From NCBI GenBank assembly GCA_029817715.1, contig JARUPY010000373.1, forward strand, positions 496,001-560,000: a stretch of 64,000 nucleotides of DNA, read 5' to 3'. Source of the stretch: Melastoma dodecandrum. Its lineage: Eukaryota; Streptophyta; Magnoliopsida; Myrtales; Melastomataceae. How positions within the stretch are numbered: position 1 is the first letter of the stretch; every line of letters begins with the position of its first letter. The notes beneath the pieces are model-generated. The model was not told where the DNA came from and ran no database searches. It was given only the letters and a program-made list of their open reading frames with translations. Below, one piece after another: positions 10,169 to 20,138 of this stretch. The position numbers and the translations under genes are program-made.

Positions 10169-11902
10169 ATGTCAGACGTTTCCACGTACACGCCCTCGCG
10201 TGACGATTTCGCCTCGCTGCTCGAGGAGAGCTACGGCGAGAACGAGGCCTTCGAGGGCTCGGTCATCAAGGGCACGGTCGTCGCCATCGAGAAGGATGTC
10301 GCCGTCATCGATATCGGTCTGAAGACCGAGGGAAGAGTCGCGCTCAAGGAGTTCCAGGGTCCCGGCCGCGAGGGCGACATCGGCGTCGGCTCGATCGTCG
10401 AGGTCTATCTCGAGCGCATCGAGAACGCGCTCGGCGAAGCGGTCATTTCCCGCGACAAGGCAAGGCGCGAGGAGAGCTGGGTCAAGCTCGAGAAGGCGTT
10501 CGAGGCGCAGGAGAAGGTCGAGGGCGTCATCTTCAACCAGGTCAAGGGCGGCTTCACGGTCGACCTCGACGGGGCCGTGGCCTTCCTGCCCGGCAGCCAG
10601 GTCGACATCCGCCCCGTGCGCGACGTCACGCCCCTCATGAACATCCCGCAGCCGTTCCAGATTTTGAAGATGGATCGCCGCCGCGGCAACATCGTCGTCT
10701 CGCGCCGCACCGTGCTCGAGGAGAGCCGGGCCGAGCAGCGCCACGAGATCGTCGCCAACCTCGCCGAGGGTCAGGTCGTCGACGGGACGGTCAAGAACCT
10801 CACCGATTACGGCGCCTTCGTCGACCTCGGCGGCATCGACGGCCTGCTCCACGTGACGGACATCGCATGGCGTCGCGTCAACCATCCGACCGAGGGGCTC
10901 AACATCGGCCAGACGGTGAAGGTCAAGATCATCAAGATCAACCACGAGAGCCACCGCATCAGCCTCGGCATGAAGCAGCTGCTCGACGATCCGTGGCAGG
11001 GCATCGAGGCGAAGTATCCGATCCAGGCGAAGTTCGTCGGCCGCGTCACGAACATCACGGACTACGGCGCCTTCGTGGAGCTCGAGCCCGGCATCGAGGG
11101 TCTGATCCATGTCTCCGAGATGAGCTGGACCAAGAAGAACGTACACCCCGGCAAGATCGTCGCTACCTCGCAGGAGGTCGACGTGCAGGTGCTCGAGGTC
11201 GATTCGGACAAGCGCCGCATCTCGCTCGGGCTGAAGCAGACCCTGTCGAACCCCTGGGAAACGTTCGCGGAAAAATATCCGGTGGGCACCGAGGTCGAGG
11301 GCGAGGTCAAGAAACAAGACCGAGTTCGGCCTGTTCGTCGGCCTGCCCGGCGACATCGACGGCATGGTGCACCTGTTCGGATATCGACTGGAACCGGCCG
11401 GGCGAGGTGGCGATCGAGGATTACAAGAAGGGCGACAAGGTGTCGGCCAAGGTGCTCGACGTCGACGTTGAGAAGGAGCGCATCTCGCTCGGCATCAAGC
11501 AGGTCGGCGCCAACCGCGACGCCGGCGGGCGAGGACCCGCAGGCCGGCGACGGGCTGCGCAAGGGCGCGGTTGTGACCTGCGAGATCCTCGAGGTCAAGG
11601 ACGGCGGCCTGGAGGTCAAGATCGCCGGCACCGATCTCACCGCCTTCATCAAGCGCAACGAACTCGCTCGCGACCGCAACGACCAGCGGCCCGAGCGGTT
11701 CTCGGTCGGCGAGAAGGTCGATGCGCGTATCACGCAATACGACAAGCGGGCGCGAAAGGTCTCGGTCTCGATCAAGGCGCTAGAGATCGCCGACGAGAAG
11801 GAGGCGATCGCGCAATACGGCTCGGCCGATTCGGGCGCCTCGCTGGGCGACATCCTCGGCGCGGCGCTGAAGGCGCGCGACAAGAAGGGCGGCGAGGAGT
11901 AG
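10169..11902 (+). CDS. rpsA: 30S ribosomal protein S1
   Basis: About 577 codons with six S1/OB-fold RNA-binding repeats: the first from about residue 32 ([21 protein letters not shown]), later ones with the signature [19 protein letters not shown] and [22 protein letters not shown]. It brings mRNA to the 30S subunit during initiation. The frame stays open throughout, but three single-base insertions (AAA at 11312, TT at 11375, GGG at 11527) put residues 382-453 out of frame and then restore it; the correct text ([20 protein letters not shown] and [12 protein letters not shown]) is readable in neighbouring frames. A pipeline would call a full-length protein with a scrambled repeat 4/5. Start ATG at 10169 follows a CAGGAG box. 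A rho-independent terminator lies downstream. No cmk gene precedes it. Confidence 0.97.
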   Translation: MSDVSTYTPSRDDFASLLEESYGENEAFEGSVIKGTVVAIEKDVAVIDIGLKTEGRVALKEFQGPGREGDIGVGSIVEVYLERIENALGEAVISRDKARREESWVKLEKAFEAQEKVEGVIFNQVKGGFTVDLDGAVAFLPGSQVDIRPVRDVTPLMNIPQPFQILKMDRRRGNIVVSRRTVLEESRAEQRHEIVANLAEGQVVDGTVKNLTDYGAFVDLGGIDGLLHVTDIAWRRVNHPTEGLNIGQTVKVKIIKINHESHRISLGMKQLLDDPWQGIEAKYPIQAKFVGRVTNITDYGAFVELEPGIEGLIHVSEMSWTKKNVHPGKIVATSQEVDVQVLEVDSDKRRISLGLKQTLSNPWETFAEKYPVGTEVEGEVKKQDRVRPVRRPARRHRRHGAPVRISTGTGRARWRSRITRRATRCRPRCSTSTLRRSASRSASSRSAPTATPAGEDPQAGDGLRKGAVVTCEILEVKDGGLEVKIAGTDLTAFIKRNELARDRNDQRPERFSVGEKVDARITQYDKRARKVSVSIKALEIADEKEAIAQYGSADSGASLGDILGAALKARDKKGGEE

Positions 11903-11905
11903 CCG

Positions 11906-11987
11906 GAGCGCGCACGCCTCGTGCGCGTGCGGCGGCAGAAGCCGCCGCTCCATTTGTGTCTGCGGCGACGAGGGCGTCGCCGCTCCG
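11906..11987 (+). repeat. GC-rich dispersed repeat, copy 1 (tandem units)
   Basis: GGAGCGCGCACGCCTCGTGC followed by two hairpin-like units ending GCCGCCGCTCC and GGCGTCGCCGCTCC. Related sequences follow other genes at 15281, 34949 and 60968. It sits between the rpsA stop and its terminator. Likely a REP-like extragenic palindromic element. Confidence 0.65.
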
Positions 11988-11990
11988 AAA

Positions 11991-12017
11991 GCCCGGCCTC
12001 GCGCCGGGCCTTTTTTT
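11991..12017 (+). terminator. Rho-independent terminator of rpsA
   Basis: GCCCGGC stem, CTCGC loop, GCCGGGC stem, C and then seven T residues. It ends at the stop codon of the convergent glutathione S-transferase gene. Confidence 0.85.
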
Positions 12018-12649
12018 CAGACCACCCGGTCGCGGATCGTCTGCGGGTAGGGGACGGTGGCGGCGAAGGAGGGGCGGGCGAACAGCGCGTCCGTGTAGGG
12101 TACGAGCTCCGGATGCTCGGCGCGCCAGTCCTTCTCGGGGAAGCGGACCGCGAGGTAGCCCAGCGCCGATCCCGCCGCGATGTCGCCGAGGCCGAAGGCC
12201 TCGCCCACCGCGAAGCGCCGGCCGCCGAGCCGCGCGGCCAGTGCCGAAACGCCGCCGTCGATCTTCCGCCGCTGGCGCGCCAGCCAGGGCGCGCTGGCCT
12301 GGCCTTCGGGCCGCTGGCGCTCGAAGAAGGTGAGCACGCAGGCATCGCAGATGCCGTCGGCGATCACCTCGATGCGCCGGCTCTCCAGGATGCCGTCGTC
12401 GTCGGCCGGCAGCAGCGGCGGCTCGGGGTGGCGGGCCTCCAGCCATTCGAGGATGAAGCGCGACTCGTAGACCGGCTCGCCCTCGTCGGGGATCAGCACC
12501 GGCAGCTTCTCGAGCGGATTGTGCGACGGCAGGCTGGTGTCCTCGTTCCACGGCACCTCGGTCGCCAGCTCGAAGGGAATGCCCTTCTCCATCAGGGCGA
12601 TGCGCACCTTGCGGGCATAGGGCGAGGGCGTGGCGCTGATCAGCCTCAT
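12017..12649 (-). CDS. Glutathione S-transferase family protein
   Basis: 210 residues starting [19 protein letters not shown], an N-terminal thioredoxin-like domain with the Ser/Pro active-site loop, then EKLPVLIP and [15 protein letters not shown] (the cis-Pro and ESxxI glutathione-binding signature). An all-helical C-terminal domain follows ([19 protein letters not shown]). Length is usual. The likely role is glutathione conjugation or peroxide/dehalogenation chemistry; the substrate cannot be told. The ATG at 12649 overlaps the probable stop of the ketopantoate reductase gene (ATGA), so the two are cotranscribed. The frame is intact. An apparent in-frame 70-residue upstream extension is really the C-terminus of the upstream gene. 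Confidence 0.88.
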   Translation of the reverse strand: MRLISATPSPYARKVRIALMEKGIPFELATEVPWNEDTSLPSHNPLEKLPVLIPDEGEPVYESRFILEWLEARHPEPPLLPADDDGILESRRIEVIADGICDACVLTFFERQRPEGQASAPWLARQRRKIDGGVSALAARLGGRRFAVGEAFGLGDIAAGSALGYLAVRFPEKDWRAEHPELVPYTDALFARPSFAATVPYPQTIRDRVV

Positions 12650-13587
12650 GAACGGACCCCTCGTCGCTTGATAGGCCTGCAGGTGGCAGTAGGCGATCGC
12701 AACCAGATCGGTCTTGACGCCGAGCGCTTCGGCGCGCCGGATCATGTCGCCCTGGATGTGGTCCGCCTCTACCTGGTTGCCGGTCTCGATGTCGCGCAGC
12801 ATCGAGGCCTTCAAGGACGAGCCGCGCTCGGTGAGGAGGCCTCGCCCCATCTCGCGCATCTTCCGCGCGCGGCGGGAAGCCGGCCGCTGCGGCCACCGCC
12901 TCGCATTCGTCGAGCATGGCGTTCGCCAGGCGCTCGCCGTGCGCCGAGGCCATGATGGTGCCGACGTCGGCCCGCATCAGCGTGGTGATGGCCGAAAGCG
13001 ACGTGAGCAAAACGAACTTCTCCCACATGTCGAGCATCACCGTCTTGCTTCGGCACCGCGTTTGAAGGTCGCCTTGCCGAGAAGCGCGGCGATAGCCTCG
13101 CAGCGCGGGCTCGTGGCCGTGTCGCGCTCGCCGAAGATGATGGCCTCCAGCTTGTTGTGGTGGTGGATCGCGCCATCCGCCGCGAGGCTGTAGCTGCCAT
13201 GCGCGGTCCCGCCGATCACGCGATCCTTGCCGAAGGCCGCGTCGAGCGTTTCGAGATGGGCGAGGCCGTTGAGCAACGGCAGGATGGTGGTCTCGGGCCC
13301 CACCGCCGGCGCGATCGCCGCCATCGCGGTCTCGAGATCGTAGGCTTTGCAGCTCAGGATGACGAGGTCGTAGGTGCCGTCGAGGGTGCCATCCTTGAGA
13401 GCATCTTGGGTCACGGTCTTCACCGCGAGCTTGGCGTCGCCCATCGGCTTTGGATGACGAGGCCGTCGGCCGCAAGCCGTTTCGCGCGGGCTTGCGCACC
13501 AGGAAGGTGACGTCGGCGCCGGCCTGCGCCAGCCGACCGCCGAAATAGCCGCCGATTTCCGCCGGCGCCGAGGATCAAGGTTCGCAT
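12646..13587 (-). CDS. 2-dehydropantoate 2-reductase (ketopantoate reductase family)
   Basis: About 310 residues in several frames. N-terminal Rossmann domain: MRTLILGAGG, then (after an extra T near 13556) GGYFGGRLAQAGADVTFLVR; the middle has VILSCKAYDLETAM and LLNGLAHLETLD; the C-terminal ApbA_C domain shows KFVLLTSLSAITTLMRADVG and SSLKASMLRDIETGNQVEAD. It catalyses NADPH-dependent reduction of ketopantoate to pantoate, for coenzyme A, in PanE proteins; paralogues with other 2-keto substrates exist, so panE is not asserted. Breaks occur near 13560, 13460, 13060, 12870 and close to the stop, several of them single doubled bases. It is followed with a 4-base overlap by the glutathione S-transferase. 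Confidence 0.85.
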
Positions 13588-13725
13588 GCTGCCTTTCCGA
13601 TGCGTCGTCGCGAGCGGGCAGGCGTAATAGGCGCGGCCGCAACGAGCAAGCCTTGCGGCGTTGGCTGAAAGCCTCGTCTCCTTAGGTGCACCGGCTCGGC
13701 CTGAAGGAGGACGCTGGTCCTCGGG

Positions 13726-15201
13726 CTACTCCCCCGCCGCCAGGCTCTCCTCCGGCGCGCGGCGCGGGCCGGTGAGGGGACGCTCTTCCATCGCCAGCAT
13801 GGTGACGATGGCGGCGACCGCGCCCGCGGCCACGACCGCGAAGACGACGCGGAACGCGCCGAGAAGCGCCGCCATCTGCGCCGCGTCCGGCCGAGCCACC
13901 GCCCCCTGGGCATGGTCGCCAATCACGATCGTTCCGAAGATCGCTACCGTCACCGCGCGCCGCCAAGCTGACGGCATAGGTTGGCCGTCGCCGTCGCCGT
14001 CCCCAAGTGGTGCAGCGCCACCGCGTTTTGGATCGACACGGTCGAGATCGGCAGCAGCGTTCCGAGCGCCACCGAGATGATTCCGAGGATCAGGCTCACC
14101 GCCCAGACCGGCAACGAGCCGGCGCCGCCATGAGCACAAGCGCGGCCACCACGGCGCCGGGCAGCATGACGAGGGGCATGCGCTTGTAGTGCTCGAAATG
14201 CGCCATCGCGCGCCCCGACAGCAGCGCACCGCCGATCGTGCCGAGCATCAGCGGCAGCAGCGCGATGCCGGATTGGCTGGCGGTGAGCCCACGTACGCTC
14301 TCGAACAGGATCGGCACATAGATCGACAGCCCAAGGAACAGGCTGACGCTCAAGGTCGCCGCGACGATCGCGGTCAGGACGAGCTTGTCGAACAGCACGT
14401 CGAGCGGAATCAACGGCTCGGCCGCGCGCCGCAGGCGTAGGGCGAAGGCGGCGAACAGCGCCACGCTCAACGCCAGCAGCGCGCCGGCCGGGCTCGTCGC
14501 GAAGCCGTGACGCGCGCCGACCCACGAGAGCGCCAGCAGCAGGGTCGAGGTCGCGGCGACCAGCAGCACGGCGCCAGCGACGTCGAGCTTGTGCGGTCGT
14601 TCGTGGCGGGGCAGCCGCTTCAGCGGAACATTCGTCATCAGCAGCGCGGCGGCGCCGAGGGGCACGTTGATCCAGAAGATCATTGTCCAGGTGAGATGCT
14701 GCGCGAAGAAGCCGCCGAGCACAGGGCCGCCAAGGCTCGCCGCCGTGAAGGCCATCGCGAAATAGGGCTGATAGCCGGCACGCTCGCGCGGCGTGAGAAT
14801 GTCGCCCGTGATCGTCTGCGAAAGCGCGAGCAGACCGCCGCCGCCGGCACCCTGGACGAAGCGGGCGGCGATGAGCACCGGCATGGAGGGCGCCAGCGCG
14901 CACAAGATCGAGCCGCCGAGGAAGGTCGAGATCGAGACAAGCAGCATGATGCGCCGCCCGTGGATGTCGGAAAGCCTGCCGTAGACCGGCACCGCGCTCG
15001 TCGCCGCCAGCAGGTAGGCGGTGACGACCCAGGGCAGGTGCGCCTCGTCGCCGAGGTCCCGGCCGATGGTCGGCCAGCGCGGTGGCGACGATGGGTCTGG
15101 TCGAGGGCGGCGAGCAGCATGGCCATCATCAGGCCGAAGATGATGCGCTGGATTTCCGCGCGCGAAAGGGTCGGCTCGCTGGGCTCGGAGCTGGTGGGCA
15201 T
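13726..15201 (-). CDS. MFS drug exporter, DHA2 (EmrB/QacA) type
   Basis: About 490 residues. Starts MPTSSEPSEPTLSRAEIQR, then helix 1 with MAMLLAALDQT, the DHA2 signature, followed (after an extra C near 15090) by TALPTIGRDLG. Motif A-like GRLSDIHGRR between helices 2 and 3, then RFVQGAGGGGLLAL and GGPVLGGFFAQHLTW (motif C in helix 5). About 14 membrane segments are expected for this family. A further break near 14120-13960 separates the last helices (NAVALHHLGTATATANLCRQ), which continue to the stop at 13726. Likely a proton-driven multidrug exporter of the inner membrane. It is the upstream neighbour of panE-like gene on the same strand; no regulator adjoins it. Confidence 0.85.
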
Positions 15202-15280
15202 GCACGCTATTTTTGGCCCCGCGCGGCCCCTGGCAAGGGGCGAGAAAGCGAAACCGGGCGGCGGCACGGCTTTGTGACAG

Positions 15281-15330
15281 CGAGCACACGCCTTCGGCGC
15301 CTGCGGCGGCTGAAGCCGCCGCTTCCTTCA
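15281..15330 (+). repeat. GC-rich dispersed repeat, copy 2
   Basis: GAGCACACGCCTTCGGCGCC followed by GCGGCGGCTGAAGCCGCCGC, a hairpin unit related to those at 11906, 34949 and 60968. Upstream of the MFS gene, non-coding. Confidence 0.55.
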
Positions 15331-15418
15331 CCCCAAAAATGAAAAGAGGGGGCCGGTCCCGGTGGGGCGGCCCTCATTCGTCGGCGTGCGGTCCATTCTG
15401 GCCGCGTCGGGTTCAGCG

Positions 15419-15613
15419 TCAGGGGTGCACATGGGCGCCCCAATGGGCATCCCTGGCGTCGGCGATCGCCTGGTCATGATACCAGCCGCTGCCGAACGTC
15501 GTAGCGGGCGCACGCGGCGCGTCCGGTACACGAAGAGAGTCGCGGCCTGGGCGGCGACCGCCCAGGGGAACTGGTATATCTTCGGCCGTCTCGCGGCGTG
15601 CGGTCGTATCCAT
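15419..15613 (-). CDS. Small hypothetical protein
   Basis: 64 codons, MDTTARRETAEDIPVPLGG..., ending WGAHVHP. An ATG at 15613 is preceded by GGAG eight bases upstream, a reasonable ribosome binding site. No membrane segment or known domain; the composition is polar with a Tyr/His-containing end. It may be a real small protein or chance; frame changes in the region could also extend it. Confidence 0.3.
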   Translation of the reverse strand: MDTTARRETAEDIPVPLGGRRPGRDSLRVPDAPRAPATTFGSGWYHDQAIADARDAHWGAHVHP

Positions 15614-15915
15614 CAATTGTGCTCCATTATTCTTGGCGCTACTTGGGGCGCACGCGTCAACGTCGGATTGCGATCCGCGTTGCACAAGGTTCGTGCGGAA
15701 TGATTTCGCAGCGGTTCTTTTCCGGCCAAGTATTAAGCAGATCGCCGTGAGGCTCCGCCACAAAGCTGCCACGATTGGTCCTGGACGGCGCCCCGCTCGG
15801 CCTTAAGGCCCGGTCGCGCCGACGCCGAAATCGCGTTACAGTCCGATGACAGCAGGCGCCCGGCGCCGGACGGGCGCGCCGCACGGCAACAGCCGGCGAG
15901 CGGGAGGAACGCGCC
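15614..15915. other. Intergenic region upstream of the EF-G-like gene
   Basis: About 300 bases without a convincing gene. It is slightly AT-richer in the first half (divergent-promoter space) and GC-rich with CGCCCGGCGCCGGACGGGCG near 15856. A GGGAGG ribosome binding site at 15901-15907 serves the downstream ATG at 15916. Confidence 0.4.
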
Positions 15916-17926
15916 ATGTCCAGAAGCGTAGCGGGACCGGACGCATTCCCCATACGCGGTCGATCGCGGTGGTGGGGGCCGTTCGGGAGCGGCAAGTCGA
16001 CCCTGTTCGAGGCGCTGATCGCCGCCGCCGGTGGGCCGGCCCCGGCGGCCTGGCGACAGCCGCAAGCGGGCGACCGGCAGCGATATGCATCTCGGCCATT
16101 GCCGTTTCATGGAGGACGATTTTCGCGCTGCTCGACTGCCCCGGTTCGGTCGAGTTCGCCCACCAAGGCGCAGGCGGCGCTTGCCGTCGTCGACATGGCG
16201 GTGGTGGTCTGCGAGCCGACGGCCGAGAAAGGCAATGGCCGTGGCCCCGCTCCCTGCGCTGGGCTGCGCGACGAGGACGTGCCGCACCTCCTCTTCATCA
16301 ACAAGATCGGACACGCTCGCGGGCGACGTGCGCGAGGCGGTCGCCGCGCTGCAGGCCTGGTCGCCGCAGACGCTCGGGCTGCGCCAGCTGCCGATCCGCG
16401 AGGGCGGACGCGATCATCGGCCATGCCGACCTGATCAACCGCCGGGCTTACCGCTACCGCGAGGGCGCCGCCTCCGAGGAGATCACCAAAGAGCCGCTCG
16501 CCGGCGACGGGCGAGGCCGCGCGCGCCGCGCTCCATGGAGGTGCTGGCCGACCACGACGATGCGCTGCTCGAGAAGATCCTCGAGGACATCACGCCGAGC
16601 GACGACGAGATCTACCACCAGATCCACGACGACCTAGCCGAGGGCAGCGTCATCCCGGTGCTGATCGGCTCGGCGCTGCACGGCGGCGGCGTTCCGCGGC
16701 TATGGAAGGCGCTGCGCCACGATACGCCCGAGCCCGCGCAGACCGCGGCGCGGCACGGCATCCCGGCGGAAGGCGAGCCGCTGGCGCAGGTCTGCAAGAC
16801 GGTGCACGCGGGCCATGCCGGCAAGCACTCCTATGCCCGTGTCTGGCGCGGCACGATCAAGGACGGCGCCACGCTCAACGGCCACCGCATCGGCGGCATT
16901 CTATCGCTTCGACGGCGCCGGCGAGACGAGCAAGGTTCGCCGAGGCGGCGATCGGCGACATCGTCGCGCTCGGCCGGCTCGACGGCGTGCCGACCGGCGC
17001 GAACCCTGAGCCCGTCGGGCGAGGCCGAGGCGCTGGCGTGGCCGGCGCCGCCGCCGCCGGTCTTCGCGCTCGCCATCGCCCCCGAGGGCGCCAAGGACGA
17101 CGTCAAGCTGTCGGGTGCACTGCACAAGCTCGGCGAGGAGGACCCGTGCCTTGAGATCGTGCACGACGCCGAGACCGGCGACATCGTGCTGCACGGCCAG
17201 GGCGAGATGCATCTCAACGCGGCGATCGACCGGCTCGCGAGCGGCGAACAGCATCAAGGTGACCACCGCGCGCCCGCGCGTCGCCTTCCGCGAGACGATC
17301 CGCCAGTCGGTCACCCAGCATGCGCGCATCAAGCGGCAGACCGGCGGCCATGGTCAGTTCGCCGACGTCAAGATCGAGAATCGCGCCGCGCCAGCGCGGC
17401 GAGGGTTTCGCGTTCACAGATTCGCATCGTCGGCGGCGTCGTGCCGAAGCAGTACATCCCGGCGGTCGGCGAGGCCGCCGAGGCGGCGCTGGAGAAGGGG
17501 CCGCTCGGCCACCGGGTCGTCGACGTGGCGGTGGCGCTGGTCGACGGCACGTTCCACGCGGTCGACTCGTCCGATATGGCCTTCAAGAACGCGACGCGCG
17601 TCGCCATGCAGGAAGGGCTCGCGTCGGCGCAGCCGGTGGCGTTGGAGCCGATCGACCACGTGACGATCAGCGTGCCGAACGAGTTCACCTCGAAACGCCC
17701 AGCGCCTGCTGAGCGGGCGGGGCGCGCGGGCGCATCCTCGGCTATGCCGAGCGGCCGGGCTGGCCCGGCTGGGACGACGTCGAGGCGTTGGTGCCGGAAG
17801 CCGAGCTGCACGACCTGATCATCGACCTGCGCTCCTTGACGATGGGGCTCGGCACCTATCGCCCACGCCTTCGATCATCTGGCCGAGGTGCGCGGCAACG
17901 TCGAGCACGCGGTGGCGGCGCAGTAG
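15916..17926 (+). CDS. Elongation factor G-like GTPase (EF-G paralogue), heavily frame-shifted
   Basis: About 660 residues spread over all three frames. G domain: GPFGSGKSTLFEALIAAAGG (P-loop, different from the AHVDAGKT of true EF-G), LLDCPGSVEF (G3) and FINKID (G4, after an extra G at 16309). Then EF-G domains II-V: KHSYARVWRGTIKDGATLNG, LEIVHDAETGDIVLHGQGEMH, TGGHGQFADVKIE, AALEKGPLGHRVVDV and LRSLTMGLGTY. It belongs to the EF-G-like translational GTPases of unclear function in alphaproteobacteria, not the canonical fusA. At least ten frame changes occur in 2 kb, most removable by deleting one copy of a doubled base (16309, 16406, 16509, 16940, 17005, 17385, 17415). Either error-dense sequence or a decaying gene. 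Start ATG with GGGAGG upstream. Confidence 0.85.
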
Positions 17927-18001
17927 CGCGGCGCCTGCGGAGAGACGAATTGTCCGGTGTGCTCCCGCCGCGCTAGACTGGCGCGGCAGGAGCCCTTCGC
18001 C

Positions 18002-18340
18002 ATGACTCGCATCGCCCTCTCGATCCTCGTCCTTGCCGCGGCCGCGGCTCTGGCCGGCTGCAACGAGTCGACGGGAGGTGGCATGGCCGCGCCGGTCGTC
18101 CAGACGCCGGTCGCCGCCTCGTTCAACCCTGCCGCCCGGGGCGGCCTTGCACGAAGGAGATCGACGGCTTCGAGAACGTGCTCAAGAGCGATCTCGACAC
18201 CGGCAACGTCGAGCAAAAGGTCTACGACCAGATCCAGCGTGAGCTGACGCGTGCCGCCGCCCGCCTGCTCGGCCGGCAAGGGCGGCGAGGCGCATGCGAT
18301 CGTCGCCGCCTCGAAGGCGAAGCACGGCTATCGCGCCTGA
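18002..18340 (+). CDS. Small lipoprotein
   Basis: About 112 residues. N-terminus MTRIALSILVLAAAAALAGC is a clear lipoprotein signal with the lipobox LAGC. The mature part begins NESTGGGMAAPV; after a frame change near 18143 it continues CTKEIDGFENVLKSDL and, after another near 18270, GKGGEAHAIVAASKAKHGYRA with the stop at 18338-18340. The two cysteines and the helical Lys/Glu-rich body suggest a small periplasmic helical protein. No family name recognised. It follows the EF-G-like gene by 75 bases and may be cotranscribed. Confidence 0.7.
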
Positions 18341-18398
18341 GCTGGATCGGCCTCGAGACCGCGCGCCGCGATCTCGAGACCCGCGCAAGTGCGGCGGG

Positions 18399-18687
18399 TC
18401 AGAGCCGCGTGAACTTCTTCACGTCGAGGCCGCCCTCGACGAGCTCCGGCATCTTGGTCTTCACGAAGTCCTGCAGGTGCGGCGTGTTGAAATGCGCGTC
18501 GAGCGCCGCCTGCGACTCCCAGTTCTCGTACATCAGGTAGAGCCCGGGATCGTCGTTCGACCGGTGCGCGTCCGTAGCTGATGCATCCCTTCTCCTTGCG
18601 GGTCGGCTCGAGCAGCGCTTGCAGCGCGGCGCCCAGCGCCTCCGCCTTGCCGGCCTTGGCGGGGATGAGCACGTGAATGGTGAGCAT
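18399..18687 (-). CDS. Putative quinol monooxygenase (ABM domain)
   Basis: About 96 residues: MLTIHVLIPAKAGKAEALGAA, ALLEPTRKEKGCISY, then (frame change near 18568) SNDDPGLYLMYENWESQAAL and FNTPHLQDFVKTKMPEL. This is the single-domain antibiotic-biosynthesis-monooxygenase fold (YgiN-like), a ferredoxin-like dimer; proteins of this type act on quinols or are orphan. The frame change inserts one base inside the second strand. Divergent from the downstream glycosyltransferase genes. Confidence 0.8.
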
Positions 18688-18864
18688 GGAGAGGGGTCCT
18701 GTGGTTGGATCGGGTCGCAGCCGAGGCGCGGCCGCTCCGGACCTGTCGCGGCGACCGGCCGCGGCAAGGCCCCGAACGGGACGGTCTCCCGAGGGTGGGA
18801 GGGCGGCGGCTTGGGTCCGCGTCCGTTTTGCGTATCTCCGACCCTCCTCCACGGTGCGGGGCCG

Positions 18865-20138
18865 ATGCAGCGCAAGACGAATGGACGAGGGCTAAGGAGC
18901 GAGGCTGGCGAGCCGCTGCGCGTTCTCGTCTACGCGCCGCATTTCGCCGAAATACGCCCTGCGGCTCGCCGAAGGCCTGAGTCGGAAGGCCCGCGTGATT
19001 CTGGTGGTGGAGAAGCGCAACCTCGCCAATGAATGCAACCGCGTCCCTGCTCGCGCGTATCGCGGGCAAGGTCGAGCTCGTACGCTTCGACGCCTCGGCC
19101 GGCGTGCCGCATGGGCCGATCGCGCGCCGCGTCCTGCTGCCGTGGCGCATCCGCCGATTCCGGCCGCACATCGCGCATTTTCAGGAGCAGGCCGACAAGC
19201 CAACGGCCGCCATGCTTACCCGCGTACGCCGCCATGCTCCGGCAGTCCTCACGGTGCACGACCCCAACCCGCACAGCGGCGCCGACACGGCGTATGCCGA
19301 GCAGGGCCGCGCCTCGCGCGAGCGGCTGCGCAGCGCGGCCGACGCCTTCCACGTGCACGGCGCCTTCTGTGAGCGCGAGCTGCGCGCCTCGCGGGACGGT
19401 GGAGCGCCCCGTGCTGTGACGACCGCCGATGGGCGTGCATTTTGTTCCGGAAGAGGGCGCGCAGCGGGCTCGCGAGCCCGGCACCTTGCTCTTCTTCGGC
19501 CGCATGGAGGCCTACAAGGGCCTTGCGGTGCTGGTCGAGGCCGCCGACATCCTGCGCCGGCGCGGCCGGGCGTTCCGGCTCGTGATCGCCGGCCGCGGCC
19601 CCGAGCTCGACCGGCTGTCGGGCAGGATCGCCGCGCATCCCCGACATCGAGGTGCACGACCATTTCATCGGTCACGACGGAGGGCGATCACGCTGTTCCA
19701 GCGCAGCTCCATCGTCGTTCGCGCCCCTACCTCGACGCGACGCAAAAAAGCGCGGTGGTGGCGGCCGCCTACGGCAACGGGCGCACGGTCGTCGCCTCGC
19801 GCGTCGGCGGCCTCGTCGATGCGGTCGTCGAGGGCGTCAACGGCCATCTCGTCGCGCCGAACGACGCCCTGGCCCTGGCCGACGCGCTACGAGCCGCTGC
19901 TCGCCGACGACGGGCAAGGTCGAGGCGTTGATGCGGGGGCGTCGCGTCGCGGGCGCGCGCGGAGCACGACTGGGGTGCGATCGCCGACAATTTACTCGCT
20001 CTCTATCGCGAGGTACTTGCGGAGCGCGCGTCCGCGCGCGTCACCGACGTGCCCGTCGCAGGTCCACGCGGAGGCGCGGGGCGGATGACCCGGGCGCATG
20101 TCGAAGGTCGGGACGCAGATCGATCCCGATGGGGGTGA
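18865..20138 (+). CDS. Glycosyltransferase family 4 (GT-B)
   Basis: About 420 residues over several frames. N-terminal domain: RVLVYAPHFAE, ILVVEKRNLANE and AHFQEQADKP, HAPAVLTVHDPNPHS. C-terminal nucleotide-sugar domain: FFGRMEAYKGLAVLVEAADI, FRLVIAGRGPELDRL and then ASRVGGLVDAVVEGVNGHLV (the GT4 E-x7-E region). It ends ...ADRSRWG at a TGA (20136-20138) overlapping the GTG start of the next gene. Breaks near 18953, 19025, 19420, 19640, 19735 and 19910. Likely cytosolic transfer of a sugar during surface polysaccharide or glycolipid synthesis; donor and acceptor unknown. The overlap with a GT2 gene indicates one operon. Confidence 0.8.

Noticed and set aside
15916..17926. Canonical fusA
   Set aside because: The P-loop and length differ from true EF-G, and no str operon genes (rpsL, rpsG, tuf) adjoin.
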